The notes: generated from the letters alone by a model not told the origin. Shown: positions 41,601 through 54,700, numbered from the stretch's first letter. The stretch is 64,000 bases of DNA from Glandiceps talaboti (GCF_964340395.1 NC_135566.1:13371001-13435000), one strand, 5' to 3'. A program made the numbers and translations.

Positions 41601-42806
41601 AAGCCTTCCTGGCCAGTATAGCTACTGTAGAGTATGACTTTTGGCTTGGATTTTTTGATTCCGACGGTTCATCACCATACACATGGGTCGATGAGCAGCT
41701 TTTGGCAGACACCGGGTATACAAGCTGGGCACCTTCTCAACCTGGACCAGAGGATTGCGCATTTATGGATAATACACAGGGCTTCGACTGGGTTACCACG
41801 GACTGCACCATTAGTAAGTCCTATATTTGCAGAACCCCAGACTCCGGTAAGAACATCTCTTATGACCATTCTTGATTGCTGATACTTGTTTTTGGTTGAA
41901 AGTCTAAAACTCCCCCACAAGAACAGTGATGATTACATACTTTCTCGATTCATTTGTTAATGTGTCAGCTTCAAGTTTTCATTGTGCCAGTAGAGTACAT
42001 TTGTTAAACTAAGTGCATGTCTATATTTATTACGTGTAGGGGCTGGGACAACTACAGCAGTGGCAACAGCTGCCAAAACTACAAAAGCTCAATCAACAAC
42101 AGTGTCGACAACCACATATTCGCCAACAACAATCGCTCCTGCGACAACTTCACATCCAACAACGACGACATCGGCAACTACACAGCGACCAACAACAACG
42201 ATTATGACAACCGTACAACCACAAACCAACATGGAGACGACCACACATCTCTCAACTACCCCAGTAGCAACCACAGAACAGCAAACAACTGCAGTCATAG
42301 CCACAGAACAACCCACGACTTCAGTAACAACCACGGAACACCCAACAACTAGAGTGACAACTACAGAAAAATCAACAAGTACAATGACCACAGAAGTTTC
42401 AACGCAGGAAGCAGGAGGAACAACATTAAACGTCTCTCCAACCGCAGGGATAAGTGTAGCTTCACCGGACACAGAGAACCTCGGCACTACAACACCGTCA
42501 TTAACTCAAACTCAAGATTCAACCACATCAACAACAACAACAACAACAACAACAATAACAACAACATCATCATCATTATCATCATCATCATCATCACCAT
42601 CATCAACAGCCAGTATAGATTCAAGTAATTTCGCCCAAATTCGTCGCAACTTGCCTTCCTGGATACTGACAAGTATTTTGGTTTCCATAGCAACAGTCGT
42701 TATGATTTTGGACTGCATTATTATTGTCGCCGAAAAACGAAAAAGAGATAGAAAGAGGAAGAAAAAGAGGGAAGAACGTTCTAGAGCTGCACAACCGAAG
42801 TCATAA
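38570..42806 (+). CDS. Membrane C-type lectin with mucin-like stalk, gene 2
   Basis: Predicted type I membrane receptor, 410 residues, exons 38570-38651, 41463-41846 and 42040-42806 (82+384+767 nt), phase 1 junctions. Residues 1-27 are a signal peptide. Residues 28-156 are a six-Cys CTLD (CPVEQHAYGGYCYN, GGGDFPVIEDPDHQAFLASI, FWLGFF, YTSWAPSQP, DCAFMD, DWVTTDC, YIC). Residues about 157-350 are a Thr/Ser/Pro stalk with a TTTE-PTT decapeptide pattern and poly-Thr/poly-Ser runs from ACA and ATC microsatellites. NLPSW leads into the helix at about 363-386 with Asp380, followed by a strongly basic 24-residue tail. QPG and WVT replace the canonical QPD and WND motifs. Closest in layout and sequence to gene 3. 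Confidence 0.87.
39987..40324 (+). mobile_element. MITE family C, copy 5
   Basis: Begins CAGTCAATTTCAAAGCGTGC and ends CGGTATTGTGAAATTCACTG. Long inverted arms as in the 23610 copy, same orientation. Confidence 0.85.
40476..40805 (+). mobile_element. MITE family D, copy 1 (TTAA-type target)
   Basis: Left TATGGCCATATGGAT and right ATCCGTATGGTCACT are inverted. Flanked by TTGA and TTAA. The arms meet at an inverted AATAACAAAC/GTTTGTTATT centre around ACGTACAATA. Confidence 0.75.
40929..41330 (+). mobile_element. MITE family C, copy 6 (opposite orientation)
   Basis: Begins CAGCAAATTTCTCAATACCG and ends ATTTTGAAATTGACTG, with TA on both flanks. The centre order is reversed relative to the 23610 copy. 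Lies just upstream of the lectin gene 2 CTLD exon. Confidence 0.85.
41463..41846 (+). CDS. Lectin gene 2, exon 2 (C-type lectin-like domain)
   Basis: Acceptor CAAATTTCAG, donor GTAAGA, phase 1 on both sides, 128 codons, six conserved cysteines. An alternative acceptor (GACTGACAG, 19 bases upstream of this one) would break the phase. Confidence 0.92.
42040..42806 (+). CDS. Lectin gene 2, exon 3 (stalk, transmembrane helix, tail)
   Basis: Acceptor TTACGTGTAG, phase 1, stop TAA at 42804-42806. The stalk ends in ACA and ATC triplet runs giving poly-Thr and poly-Ser. FAQIRRNLPSW precedes the helix. Confidence 0.9.
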
Positions 42807-42949
42807 CTTCGAGACAGTTTTTAAAACACTGATATTAAGAAAACGTTCTATCGTCACTATAAGATAGACAAAAACTAAAAATGGTTGCCGTTGTATAAGG
42901 TAGATTTATACACGTGGGCGTGCCTTACTTATGTGGATATGATCAGCCT

Positions 42950-43172
42950 CTAAAGCGAAACCAATAATTGTCTGTTTTTGATAACATAGGGTAGGCAGGA
43001 CGGGATCGTATTTTATTTTATCGTTTTTATTTTTGAAAACTGTTACTTCGACCCAAACACATAACAATTCAGTCAGAATACACCAAGGGTTGATGAAAAT
43101 ATGTACAGACATCGCTGGGGAAGGAAAACAGATGTGCATTCAAGTCAAGAAGGCAAAGAATATATATATATA

Positions 43173-43252
<80 letters not shown>

Positions 43253-43352
43253 AAATATTTAAAAACATGTTTAGGGTCCGATGTTAAGGGGTTCGAGGTT
43301 TTAACTAGAGTCGGTCGGGTTATCGGAAACACACATTTCTATTTGGCCTTAT
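42950..43352 (+). mobile_element. MITE subfamily A', + copy with internal microsatellites
   Basis: Starts AATTGTCTGTTTTTGATAAC and ends GGTTATCGGAAACACACATT then GGCCTTA. Same termini and ATTTTATTTTAT start as the 8308-8683 copy. Contains TA and TG microsatellites. Confidence 0.72.
43175..43250 (+). repeat. (TG)n microsatellite
   Basis: About 37 units, preceded by a short TA tract. Confidence 0.97.
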
Positions 43353-43549
43353 CGAGATAGTGTAAACACTGAATGGAGTTATAGGTGTCGCCACTTTCAT
43401 GACTTTTGTTGGAAACTTTGCTGTAAGAAAGGTCGCCTTACTGTGAGTGTCGATTTCGGTCACGCGTGTATGGCAAAATATCGATCGCTATTCAAAATGT
43501 AACAATTTTTTAGTTTGTGTCTGGGTAAAGCTTCATGATAGTTATTCTG

Positions 43550-43912
43550 CCAGTGTATGAAAAATATGTATCTATTTTGGGATTATTTTATTACCAAAGT
43601 AACTTGAAGTTCATTCTTTATCTCTGTTCGAAAAACTAATGAAGCAACATAGGCCAAGTCCTTGTTAGTAACTCAATCAGTTGCAAAAGATTTTGAAATG
43701 TGTAAAATGTTTGTCATTGTACGTACAATAACAAGTATTTCACTCACTTTTAAGGTGTGAATTTTTTAATTAAAAAAAAATGTATTGATATACAAACGCA
43801 GACTTAGGCGATTCTTTTTCATATAGTTTTTTTCAGGTTGAAAACATGGCAGAGTCGTTTCATAAATTAAAAATCCAAAATAAATACGTAATTATTCATC
43901 CAAATGGTCACT
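43550..43912 (+). mobile_element. MITE family D, copy 2 (left end degraded)
   Basis: The right end AAATGGTCACT followed by TTAA matches the family, as do the inner motifs GGCCAAGTCCTTGTT, CAATAACA and TAAAAATCCAAAATAAATA. Confidence 0.7.
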
Positions 43913-44375
43913 TTAAGGCAAGTGATTTGATAAATTAACTAGTTACTACTTTACTTACAGAACATCCGTACATGCCAACTTTGTGAAGGGGGGGGGGGGA
44001 GGGTCGACTGGAGAGGGGTGGTAGACTGTATGACGCGTAAATAAAAGTTTACAAGAATATACTGCAAATAATATTTTCAGCATAATTACACCAATTTAGG
44101 GTTATCTGTATCCAAGGAGTGCCTTAAGTAATGTCATGTCTGGTTTTACATGTTAATAAGCTATCAAATATCTTACACTTATTGGTTCCATGTATGTAGA
44201 TTAAACAACGTATTAATAATTATGCGAAATATCAAATCTTATGAACTACTACTTTCAGCAGCACTTGTGTAAGTCATCTAACTGGCGCAAGTCTCGGCAA
44301 ACCTATAGGAGAGTGCCTTTTAATTAACATTCACGATGAAAACCGTGCTACGTGATACGTTCTTGGGGATACATG

Positions 44376-44551
44376 CAATCCGATTAAAATCTGATATTGT
44401 GAAAGCGGCTAGATGTCTTTATTTACCTCCTAGTTCCATCGCTTTGTGTGGTTTGTTTTTGTTCCAGAAATAAAAACGACACTAAAACGATTTACGTAAA
44501 GAAATCTTAGACTAGCCGCTTCTTTCACCACATCAGATTTTAATCAGATTG
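44376..44551. mobile_element. MITE with CAATC(C/T)GATTAAAATC termini, copy 2
   Basis: 176 bp; left CAATCCGATTAAAATCTGAT and right ATCAGATTTTAATCAGATTG are inverted, and the subterminal CGGCTAG is also inverted. Flanks share TGGGGATA but not directly adjacent, so the target duplication is unclear. Confidence 0.78.
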
Positions 44552-46370
44552 GGTGGGGATATGTTACTCTGGAAAGTTATTAGAAAACAGAATTTAATTA
44601 AAATATTGTTAACTGCGTAGAAACTCGCAGCATATATGCTTATTTCCTTTCTCCAATGTAAATATCGCATTACAGTAATAAAAACGACCATATTTAAAGT
44701 TATTCAAAAACGTGATGTTTACTGTTCAGATACAATAGAAACATAGGAAACTGTAGTCCATGGAAAATAATCGGTATATAGGTAGCGTGTAACAAAATAA
44801 ATGTTAATTTCCCTTCTTCTTTGTTTCCCTAACACGATTACTTACTATTTTTGTAAGAGGTATAGGGGCTGCCTTACTTAATTATATGTTGTTTATGACC
44901 CGCCCAACCCAACGTTTCTTCATTCTGGCGAAATTCAAAAAATAAAAATCGCCCTCTACGGTAGGATCATAGAAAAAAGTTTCCTTCTAAATTTTAATTG
45001 TCATTTATATTTCATTCAGACTGTTAAAGTACAATTGTGAATTTAAAGTATCATCAACATGTACATCAACACGTTGTTTTTTCACTTTTTAAAGTTTTTT
45101 AAAAAAAAAAACCAACCCATCGTTTTCATGATTTTACGATGAGACACAGAATTAAACCAACTGCGCCGATATTTTCGTGTATATTAAAAATGTCGATGTA
45201 ATATTTTACTGAGAGGCATACTTAATTCATCAAACGCTATCCAGGCATATTACATAACGTTGTTTTCTAACCACCACGATTCACAACAGGCTTTTCCCGA
45301 AGTGAAAGCTGACGCCATGCGAATAAGTAACATTCAATATAGTGGTTGGAATTTTGGGTGGGTATTAAGAGCCCACAAACTGAAAGCACTTCATCCAGCT
45401 ATAGATATGCGTACTCATGCATATGCATTCAGCGAGCATCACATCACATGAGACGGAGTGCGCCATCAGCGTCAAGAATTACTCAAGACGAGACAGTGTC
45501 ATCTGATAATCTCGAGCTACTACCCTCACACACGGCGCTAGTCTACACTAATACTATTCACATATTCATTGTCGATAGTAAGTTTTGAAAAGAGGGGCGT
45601 GTCGCTATAAAGTCCTAGTTGAAACTCGTCACAAAATCACTAAACATAAAAACCGAGGACTATTTGCTGTCATGGGAAACAGTCGATTATCTTCTATCAC
45701 AAGTTATTACAAAATCCCAGTTTTTATATATTCGCCGCTTTCTAGATAATCTCACAGAGCGGCAATGTCGCGACAACCACCTGTTGAACGTTACTCGATC
45801 GGTACGGTTGCCATGACAACAAGTCAGGTGCTACTTTACATTTTCCACGTGTACAATGGAAGGCATCCTTCAACCTCGTTAGTTCATACAAAATATATCC
45901 GTTTTTAAAGCTTCTCTGTTATCAAAGAAATGCACGAGTGTGTGCGTGTATAAGTGAAATTATATGTTATAAGTAGCTTTGCTATCACTTAATTAAAAAG
46001 ACGGTATTTTCAAGCTTTATTTTCTGAATGACATTCTAGATGTAATTCTTTTCATATGATGACAATGAATATAGTACCACGTCATATCGTATAGTAAAAT
46101 ATTTTCAAATTACACATATAGAAGGAAAATGCAATTTGTCAACATTTAATTGGTCCTGCTAATGTCACCTTTGGACTAAAGTAAGCACTAGAGGGCGTTA
46201 TCACATGGCACGGACTGAAGGCATTTCAGAGCACAACCAAGTAAGTAAGCTGAGTGCATATACAAGTTTTTATGTATATTTTCGTGCATTTAAAAGGTCC
46301 CTGTAGTATTTTACTGAGAGGCACACTAGAGTGTGGCATCACATGACATAGTCTGTTCTCTCCCAATCAA

Positions 46371-46680
<310 letters not shown>

Positions 46681-47358
46681 TTTGAAGCGATGGCCACAAG
46701 ACAGCCATAATGTCAAATATATTGTGTGCTGCATAATTACACCAGATAAAGGTTGGAAATCAGACTTACCTTTATTTTTTCTGAAAGAAATCTGTCACCA
46801 TATTGAAACTGCACTAGTAGTAACAGGAGTATAATTTTTCGATCACACAACCACAATATATTCCCTGAAAATTGTTCAAAATACCAATATTTAGACATTG
46901 TATATGTTAACCAGTGGGCGACATTAACCATAAACAGTACAGAAACAGATTGAACTCATGATCGCCGTTGAGGGCGCTGATTTTTGGGTACGGACACAAC
47001 AATAATTCATAATTTGATTTATCGTGTGTACAGAAGCAGAAAAAACACTTACCCACAGGTGAAGCAATATTGTTTATGGTGTGTGAAAAAAAATCAAGTT
47101 ATCAGAATGAGAGTCACATTCGGAAACTTTTAAGGTTATAGTTTCATTCTAATCACATATTCCAAACAAAAATTTGCGTCTCTATAGAATATATAACAAT
47201 TAATTTAAATGTGAAATGAAAAAAGGGGGTCATCGTATTTCCTAAAAAGCTAAATATCGCCAAAAATGGGTAAACTCGCCAACAATCTAAGGTTTCATAA
47301 AATGCATACATTCTGAAATGCATATTTTAAAATATGTTTTCAGTTAGTTACATTATTT

Positions 47359-47620
47359 CATTCAACGACGACGACGACGACTGTGACAACAAAGCAATCT
47401 ATGACCATACCTACCTACAATACAAATAAGCTACCAACTGATATAATTAGAATGACCTCAAAACTATTTCGATGACGTTTGTTGCAGTTTGCCTTCATGG
47501 GTCTTTTGTGTTTGATAACCATTGTAACTGTGGTTATTTTGGACTTGTTTATCTTGCCAAGGAAAGACGTAAACATATTAAAAAGAAATAAAAAGAGAAA
47601 CCTGGATGTACAGCCATTGC
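47359..47620 (+). pseudogene. Relic of a lectin stalk/transmembrane exon
   Basis: Thr codons (ACG run, VTTKQSM) are followed by pieces of the family's last exon in three different frames. SLPSWVFCV then stop (from about 47486) matches the juxtamembrane SLPSW. ITIVTVVILDLFIL matches the helix including its Asp. LVYLAKERRKHIKKK then stop matches the basic tail. At least two frameshifts and stops; no CTLD exon found nearby. Confidence 0.82.
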
Positions 47621-49562
47621 AAAGTAAAATAATTTTTCCTTCAAGTTTACCAATCTGACTGAATACGAGTAAAAGTCAACATTTAATCTAAAACTTACAA
47701 AATATTTCAAGGGGAATAGTAATGCAGATGGAAATATTTGGTTCAAAATTTTTTTTTTTAAATTTTAATCTCAATCTTTATTTCTTATAAAGCGAATTAC
47801 ACAGTGCGCTGTATAGCAATTAGAATCGACGTATTTGATACTTTACCAACCAGGATAATGTTATTACATAACTTCATGTTTTTGTGTGAGCATGATGATT
47901 TGGATTACTCATGGAGGAAATTAAATGAGGTTGACCTACAAAGTGACGTAAACGAGTCATCGTATACGTCAAGCTGATGGTATTGACTATTGTCATATTG
48001 TAGATTATTAAACACAACACGAACTACTTGTAGGAAGAGTCCTTACTCGTTTAGTGATAACATATTTTTTTTCAGAATGATGTAACTGTGAATCAGAATG
48101 CTTACAATAACCATTCTATCACACTCAAGACAAATTGAACGCCTTCGAACAACAATTGCAGGATTAATACCCCGTTCGTCCTCCCTCGTAGTATGCATTA
48201 GTACTCGAAATCAGGATTGAAAATGTTGAAAACCGCCATTATTATTTTTACCGATAGTTCATACGTTATGCTTACGCAAGTATCATTATATCATTGTCCA
48301 GAAAAGATTCTTTTGTGTGTCTGTAAAACGAGAGTGATGCAGGGAGTTTGTCAACGTTCTTTGCCGTCAAACTTAAACAAATTTATTGATCATATTCCAA
48401 TGTATAGAAACGATACGAACTCGTAGTATTATACCATACATTTTTCTTTAATGTGGCACAGTCTGCTTCTGATTACTCTTAACTCCTGTTGTGGGCGTTA
48501 TCTTGGTTGTCAATTTGCGTATCGTAGTCATTTTTTCCAGTTCTTTGCGATTGTACGATTGTGAGCATGCGCAAATTAATATGGAAGCACGGATGCAAGG
48601 AATTAGAAGAAAACGCATATAGTACTGCTTCTCCACATCAAAATATTTACAATCATATTAGTATAACAAAAGAATGATATTAGTGGAACAAAATACCCAA
48701 CGATCGATATCAGAAATATCCCCAACAGGGCTAGGTTTAAATCAAAATATAAGCACTGGATTCTAAGTATATATTAAGATTATTAGTTATTTGGGTTTTC
48801 ATTATGCTCCAGTTGATATGTACATTTCGTATCACCGTAGTGTGTTTATCTATTTTCTTATTAATGCAAACAATTGTTGTTAGTTGTTTTCTGACTCTGT
48901 AATCAGTGTTAATTTGAGCAACTACAGTCACAACATTTTTTTATGATATGCAATTCGATGCTTTTGAAATTGAGTGGCTAGACTCGATTAGTTTTCCGAA
49001 AACTATTTTCTAGTCTCTCACCCACAACTTGAAATCGTTTTCCTTTTGGATGTTATCATTTATTTCTTTTCTGCATGTTTATTTCTTGTGGGAATAAATT
49101 TCAATTTCAATTTCAATAATAATCTATCTTAAGGTGGACCAGCTACATTAATACGTTTTGTTGGACATAATTGTTGATGCAATATTTAAAAGATACTCGC
49201 AGTAGTCTATCTACTGAAGCACACTAAACAGTCACTCGCACTTGACAGAACTCAAACCTAGTATAAATATATAACTTAAAAACTACATGATGGCGTAATG
49301 TACTGCCATATATTCGTGTCCAGCCTTACTATATGCAGGGATGTATAAACAGAGGTATTGGAAACTTACGCCCTCTACTTCCAAGCTATATGCAATCAAT
49401 TGTTCTAACAATGCCAGAAGACCTTTATAATGTGGCATGGACATGAACATTGTACTTGTCTGTATTAATCGAAATTTAACTATGTGTAAATATTTTTACG
49501 CGAGCAAAAAGCTAATAACTTCAAATTGTGTCCCTTAATATGAGAAGTAGTTTATGACGTAG

Positions 49563-49953
49563 TTGCCTAATAAAAGAAATTGTGTGGTTCCGATTACGTT
49601 CAATTTTAGAATAGGTGGGGTAGGTAGATTTTTTTAAATTTTATTTTATTATATTTTTTTATGTGTGAGTGTCTAGTTCAGGTTTTCCATTCTTTTCCAA
49701 ATGTTATCTTTGTTATTTATTTCTTCCTATCAGATGTACAGCCATTACAGATTGGAAGAACTGTTTTAGAGTGTCTTTTTAAGTTGATGTCAGTTTCCCC
49801 ATCCACTTTTTCCCGTGACAATTCTAAAAAAAATTTTGCGATTTTTATTTTTTTTTCTCGGAAAAGTAAAAAAAAAAAGAGTTTAGGGCCGGCAGTGAAA
49901 AACTAGGTGGGGTCGGGTAACCGGAACCAAACAATTATTTTTTGTAGGCCTTA
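49563..49953 (+). mobile_element. MITE family A, best-preserved copy
   Basis: Left AATTGTGTGGTTCCGATTAC and right GTAACCGGAACCAAACAATT are inverted. Outer ends are CCTAATAAAA and TTGTAGGCCTTA. Confidence 0.85.
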
Positions 49954-50184
49954 TCAAAAAGTGAACTGAATACGTGACACGGAAGGTAACGACGAAATTG
50001 CTATCGCTGTGAGCCTGAGTGACTTATCAAATACAAGCGCCATCAACGGTTGATAATCAAAAACGAAATGTAAGCGATTGTCACGGTTGCCGCCTCACAC
50101 TCCAAATATCATACCAGTTGATGCAGGTGTAAACTCAAATAAACTTTATTACAACACATGTACACATAACGAAAAGGACAGGAG

Positions 50185-50354
50185 CTGAAGTACGAAGTGA
50201 AATGATACAGGTAGGTTGTTGCCTTGCTGGCTACACAAAAAATGAATGTCACAAAACTAGGAAACAAGGGAAAAGAGAATATAACTAACCTGAAGTACGA
50301 AGTGAAATGATACAGGTAGGTTGTTGCCTTGCTGGCTACACAAAAAATAAATGT
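50185..50354 (+). repeat. 65-bp direct duplication at 105-bp spacing
   Basis: CTGAAGTACGAAGTGAAATG and the following 45 bases (to CTACACAAAAAAT) occur at 50185 and again at 50290, almost identical. Confidence 0.9.
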
Positions 50355-50659
50355 ACCGGTGACCTGTACGTTGGGCTTTTTATACCTGACACGGTACACC
50401 TGTCTAAAACTATTTGACTATCTAATGAAATTCATGAAGGTAAAGAAATTTACATAAGTACAAGGACAGAAAGTTACATAACTAAAACAAAAACCTAACA
50501 CTGAATAACAAAACACTTAACGGTAAATCGTAACTGTGACACGATGGAATCTTAGACATTCTACAAGTATACCACCATCTTGACAGCATGTGCAGCTTTT
50601 CAATTCAATGCACAAGAACAAATGTTCATTGAAAATATGAAAAAAATCTTCTCCATTTC

Positions 50660-50999
50660 CTCATTAGGTTCCAATAGGTAGGGTAGGTATATTTTTAATT
50701 TTTTTTTATGTGTATATGTCTTGTCCAGATAGTTATGTTTCCATTGTTTTCAATTATGGTCTATGTGTTACTGTTTTCTTCTCATCAGATGTACAGCTAT
50801 TACTGATTGGAAGCAAAGCTATATATATTTTTTTTAAGAGTCGATGTCAGTTTCCTCATCCACAAATTCTCGCGCGACTACACACAATTTTCGCGTTTTT
50901 TTTTCTTTTTCTCGAATACGTAAAAAAAAAGAGTTAAGGTTCGGCAGTGAAAACTTGGTGGGGTCTGGTAACCGGAACCAAACTATTTTTTAGGCCTTG
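50660..50999 (+). mobile_element. MITE family A, copy 3
   Basis: The body matches family A. The right end GGTAACCGGAACCAAACTAT-TAGGCCTT is intact and the left end partly lost. Confidence 0.8.
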
Positions 51000-51695
51000 T
51001 GTATTTAAAAATGTAATTTCCTTTATTGCACACCGTCATCTTTACCCCATTTCTCTGTGTAAATCAGATGTGTTTATACAAGGCGCATGTTTAGTTGTGC
51101 GACATTTTGAGTGATCCTATCCTTAAGAACTAAAATTTAATTCACTCAAATTTTTTTTTTTTACCGCTAGTTTGATTGTTGTAACATAACTTTGGAGGCT
51201 CGAATTTCCCAATAATGTTGTCTTAAGGATATTATTTCCTAACTTACATTTCAACTAATCGATCTCTTCAAGAAATTGTGTGGGTACGATAAAATTATAG
51301 TTACAGGTGTTTTTTTTCATATATAAATTTGAGTCTTCAGTGAATGACAGACTGTGTACAGAACGATTTATGAAGTCAAACAATGAAAGTAAAATTTAAA
51401 AGGTGTCAGCACAAACAAACCCGTACACGGACGTCCCTGGTTAACATGCAAAATAGCTACCCCAGTAGTGATATTGAGACCGTCGACACTCCCTTTATGA
51501 CAATGGAATCGTCTAGATTAATGTCAATACCATTTATTGGAAATGTAAAGAGTAATGTCGATAAATGGCATCATAATTTGAATTTTAAAGTTTAATTCGA
51601 TTTTTAAGAATGTCATTTACAGTGATACGCCTAGTCGCGTGGAAGCAGAAGTCATTTTGGTTGAAGAACTAAGCGTTGGTCTGATTCAGTGAATC

Positions 51696-51789
51696 ATGCA
51701 CTGTCTACTAAGAATTTGTGAATTTGACGGGAAACTGTCATGTCTTCGATTACTCTTGTTACTGTGTCAGGTTTCGCCAATTGTTAGAG
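51696..51789 (+). CDS. Lectin gene 3, exon 1 (signal peptide)
   Basis: Encodes MHCLLRICEFDGKLSC, then the hydrophobic LRLLLLLCQVSPIVR, and a GTAAGT donor in phase 1. It is overlapped by a longer frame in another phase that has no hydrophobic core. Link to exon 2 rests on phase, strand and parallel layout. Confidence 0.7.
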
Positions 51790-54700
51790 GTAAGTTTACC
51801 TTTCACTGTGTTAAAATCATGGATGTATTATAGTGATACATCCATGGTCAAATCTAGAAAGTCTGTGATTAGAAGTTTTGGGAAACAATTTTCATTCCTA
51901 TTTGGGTTGCATTTTCTTATCTAAAAAAATGACTGTGCAATCTCACATAGTCAGTTTAGTACTCACTCTTCACCACTTTTCAGTAAGCTAGAAATTCTCG
52001 ATGTATATAAGCTGTATAGGTTTTTGGTCAGTACCTTTGTCCATGATTTGCTGCACATTAATTTACCACACTCTATTGATGAATACTGCAATGTGTTAAA
52101 CTATGACTACAATACACAACAAAAAGAACAGGATAATTTATGTTTACCTTCTGGGAAAACATATTATGGTAAACAATCAATGACATACATGGGTGCAAGC
52201 ACATGGAATTCAATACAACACGGCACCAGAAATAATAATAATAAGATGATTTGTAATGCGCCTCATCTCCGCCGGCTCGAAGCGCAGAGGAAGAGTGGAT
52301 ACAGAAATAGTTAATGGAAATGTGAATTCAAGGTACAATGTGTATTAAATAAAATGAGAAAGAAAAACAGTCATTAGCAGTTGAAGAGGTGAGTTTTGAG
52401 AGAATGTCTGAAGGTTGACAAAGATTTGGAATGGCGGAGATCAAAAGGGAGGTGGTTCCATGAAGTAGGGCCAATGTAAGAGAAGGATCTTTCACCAAAT
52501 GTTTTGGTTGACACCCTTGGAACACAGAGAAGACGAGAATCAGAAGACGAGCGAAGTGGTCTTCGAGGAATGTATTGATGTAGAAGATCCGTGAGATATT
52601 GTGGGCCAATACCTACAACTGACTTGAAACAAATGGATGAAATTTTGTATTGAATACGTGAAGTGATAGGCAGCCAATGAAGTTTTCGAAGAAGAGGTTG
52701 TACATGATCGAACTTTTTAGCTTTGAAGACAAGCCGAGCTGCAGCATTTTGTACATGCTGTAGTCTGTCAGTGAGGTGTTTAGGACAACCAGAGAGAAGT
52801 TAAGAGCATTACAATAGTCTAAGCGAGACAGGATGAGTGTGGAGACAAGTGTTTGAGTGGCACTAGAAGTGAGAAAGTGACGAATAGAGCTGATTTGTCT
52901 TAGTTGAATGTAGGCGGCCTTGCATGTGCGTTGCACATGCTCGGCCATATTGAGATTGCAATCAAGTGTGACTCCAAGATTTTTTACACTTGGACTGAAA
53001 AGTATGTCTGAGTTTCCGACATGCATGGAAGGGGGAAGAGCAAGTTTAGTGGAAAGTCTAGGAGATGAGATTAATATGACTTCCGTCTTACAGTCATTTA
53101 ATTGAAGCTTATTTGCAGTCATCCACATCCACATATCTTCAATAGTTTGGTTTATCTTATGCGGATTAGTGTCTTTATAAAGTTGGTTATCATCAGCAAA
53201 AGCATGATGATGAATTAAGTGCTTCTTGACAAGATTGAAAAGAGGCTCTGTGTACCGAAATGAACCGAGAAGACAGCTGTTCATAGCATATTATTACGTA
53301 AAGATTTATTGAAAGAGTAAACCGTATAACAGTGTAAAGTTTTAATGTAATATATGTCTTGCTTTCATTTTGCTGCTCAGAGATGTGTAAGGGGCGAGAG
53401 GAGGGGATCGAGGGTAGAGCTACATTTCGTATATTCATTTATTTACACCTTAAACTTGTACCATTTTTTACTGTTTCCAGACACGATTAGCATCGCTATA
53501 TTCTGACTCCTGTTAGCTGAGCTGATTGATTTACTTCTTTTGTATTTACGTTTGTGATGTCATTTTCTTTTCTTTTTGATCGGGTAATAAGAGAGATATC
53601 GTATCGTATCGTATCGTATTAAGGTCAGATGTATAGTCAGACGCAGTGTACTGAATTAAAGGGGTTAAAGTTCTACGAAAATGCTATTTTGAGAAAAAGG
53701 CCAAAAGAATTTCGTCAGTACGCCCTTATGAATAAATCAAATACCTCCATTGTCTGCCTTCACCCAGGACAATGTTTGGTGAGATCGAAGAAGAAACAGT
53801 AAACTATCGGAAAATGATAGTCGGAACTTTTGAGAAATATGTCATTTGTTTTGAAAATCATACAAACAAACACCTCCTCGTCCATCTTCTTTCACTAGGC
53901 CCTTTTGACCATGATCCATTCACGTTTTCTGCAATTGCTTTGTTATGTTTAAGAATACGGTTTGGTCTTTGTAAGATTAGAAGTCACACATAAACAAAAT
54001 TATAATTTTTTTTAATTTAAGAATCATAGAAATAGCGTTAGGCGCTTTTGGTAACAACCCCTCAAATGCAAGTAAGCAATACACACTCTGGCATTTACAT
54101 AGCATATAATCTGAGGCAACAAAGTGCGTAACTACACACAAAAAGCGTGCAAACTGAATTTTTGTTGTTTTTTCCCCCACAAATTTACGTATACCCGACT
54201 ATTATGCCAGAACATCATTTCTTATTGAATAAGCATTCCTGTTTAGGCCTAATAAAAAACCAGTAAGTCGTTCCGATTGAGCTCTATTTCAGAATAGGTG
54301 GGGTAGGTAGATTTTAAAAAAAAATTGTCACGTGTGAGTGTCTACTTCAGGTAGTTATGTTTTCCGTTGTTTTCCATATGGTCTCTGTGTTATTGGTTTT
54401 TTCTCATCAGATAGATGTACAGCCATTACAGATTGGATGAACAGTTTTATAATTGTCTTTTTAAGGTGATGTCAGTGTCCGCATCCACTATTTCTCGTTG
54501 GACTTCAACGTTTTCGCGATTTTGTTGTGTTTCTTCTCAAATACATAAAAAAGTTAAAGGTCGGCAGTAAAAAAGTAGTTGGGGTCGGGGGACTGTATAA
54601 TTGAGGACCTGGTAGGATAGAGGTTGCAATGTGAATGATTAAATCCTATGCGCTTATAAAGGCTGGAATGGACTGTATGCTCTCCAGGGTAAAGGGCTGC

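Noticed and set aside
45260-45588. Possible CTLD relic (a QQAFPE-like and a FWVGIK-like piece in different frames)
   Set aside because: Only two short resemblances and no cysteine or WAP motif. DNA similarity to the intact CTLD exons is not above what short words give by chance.
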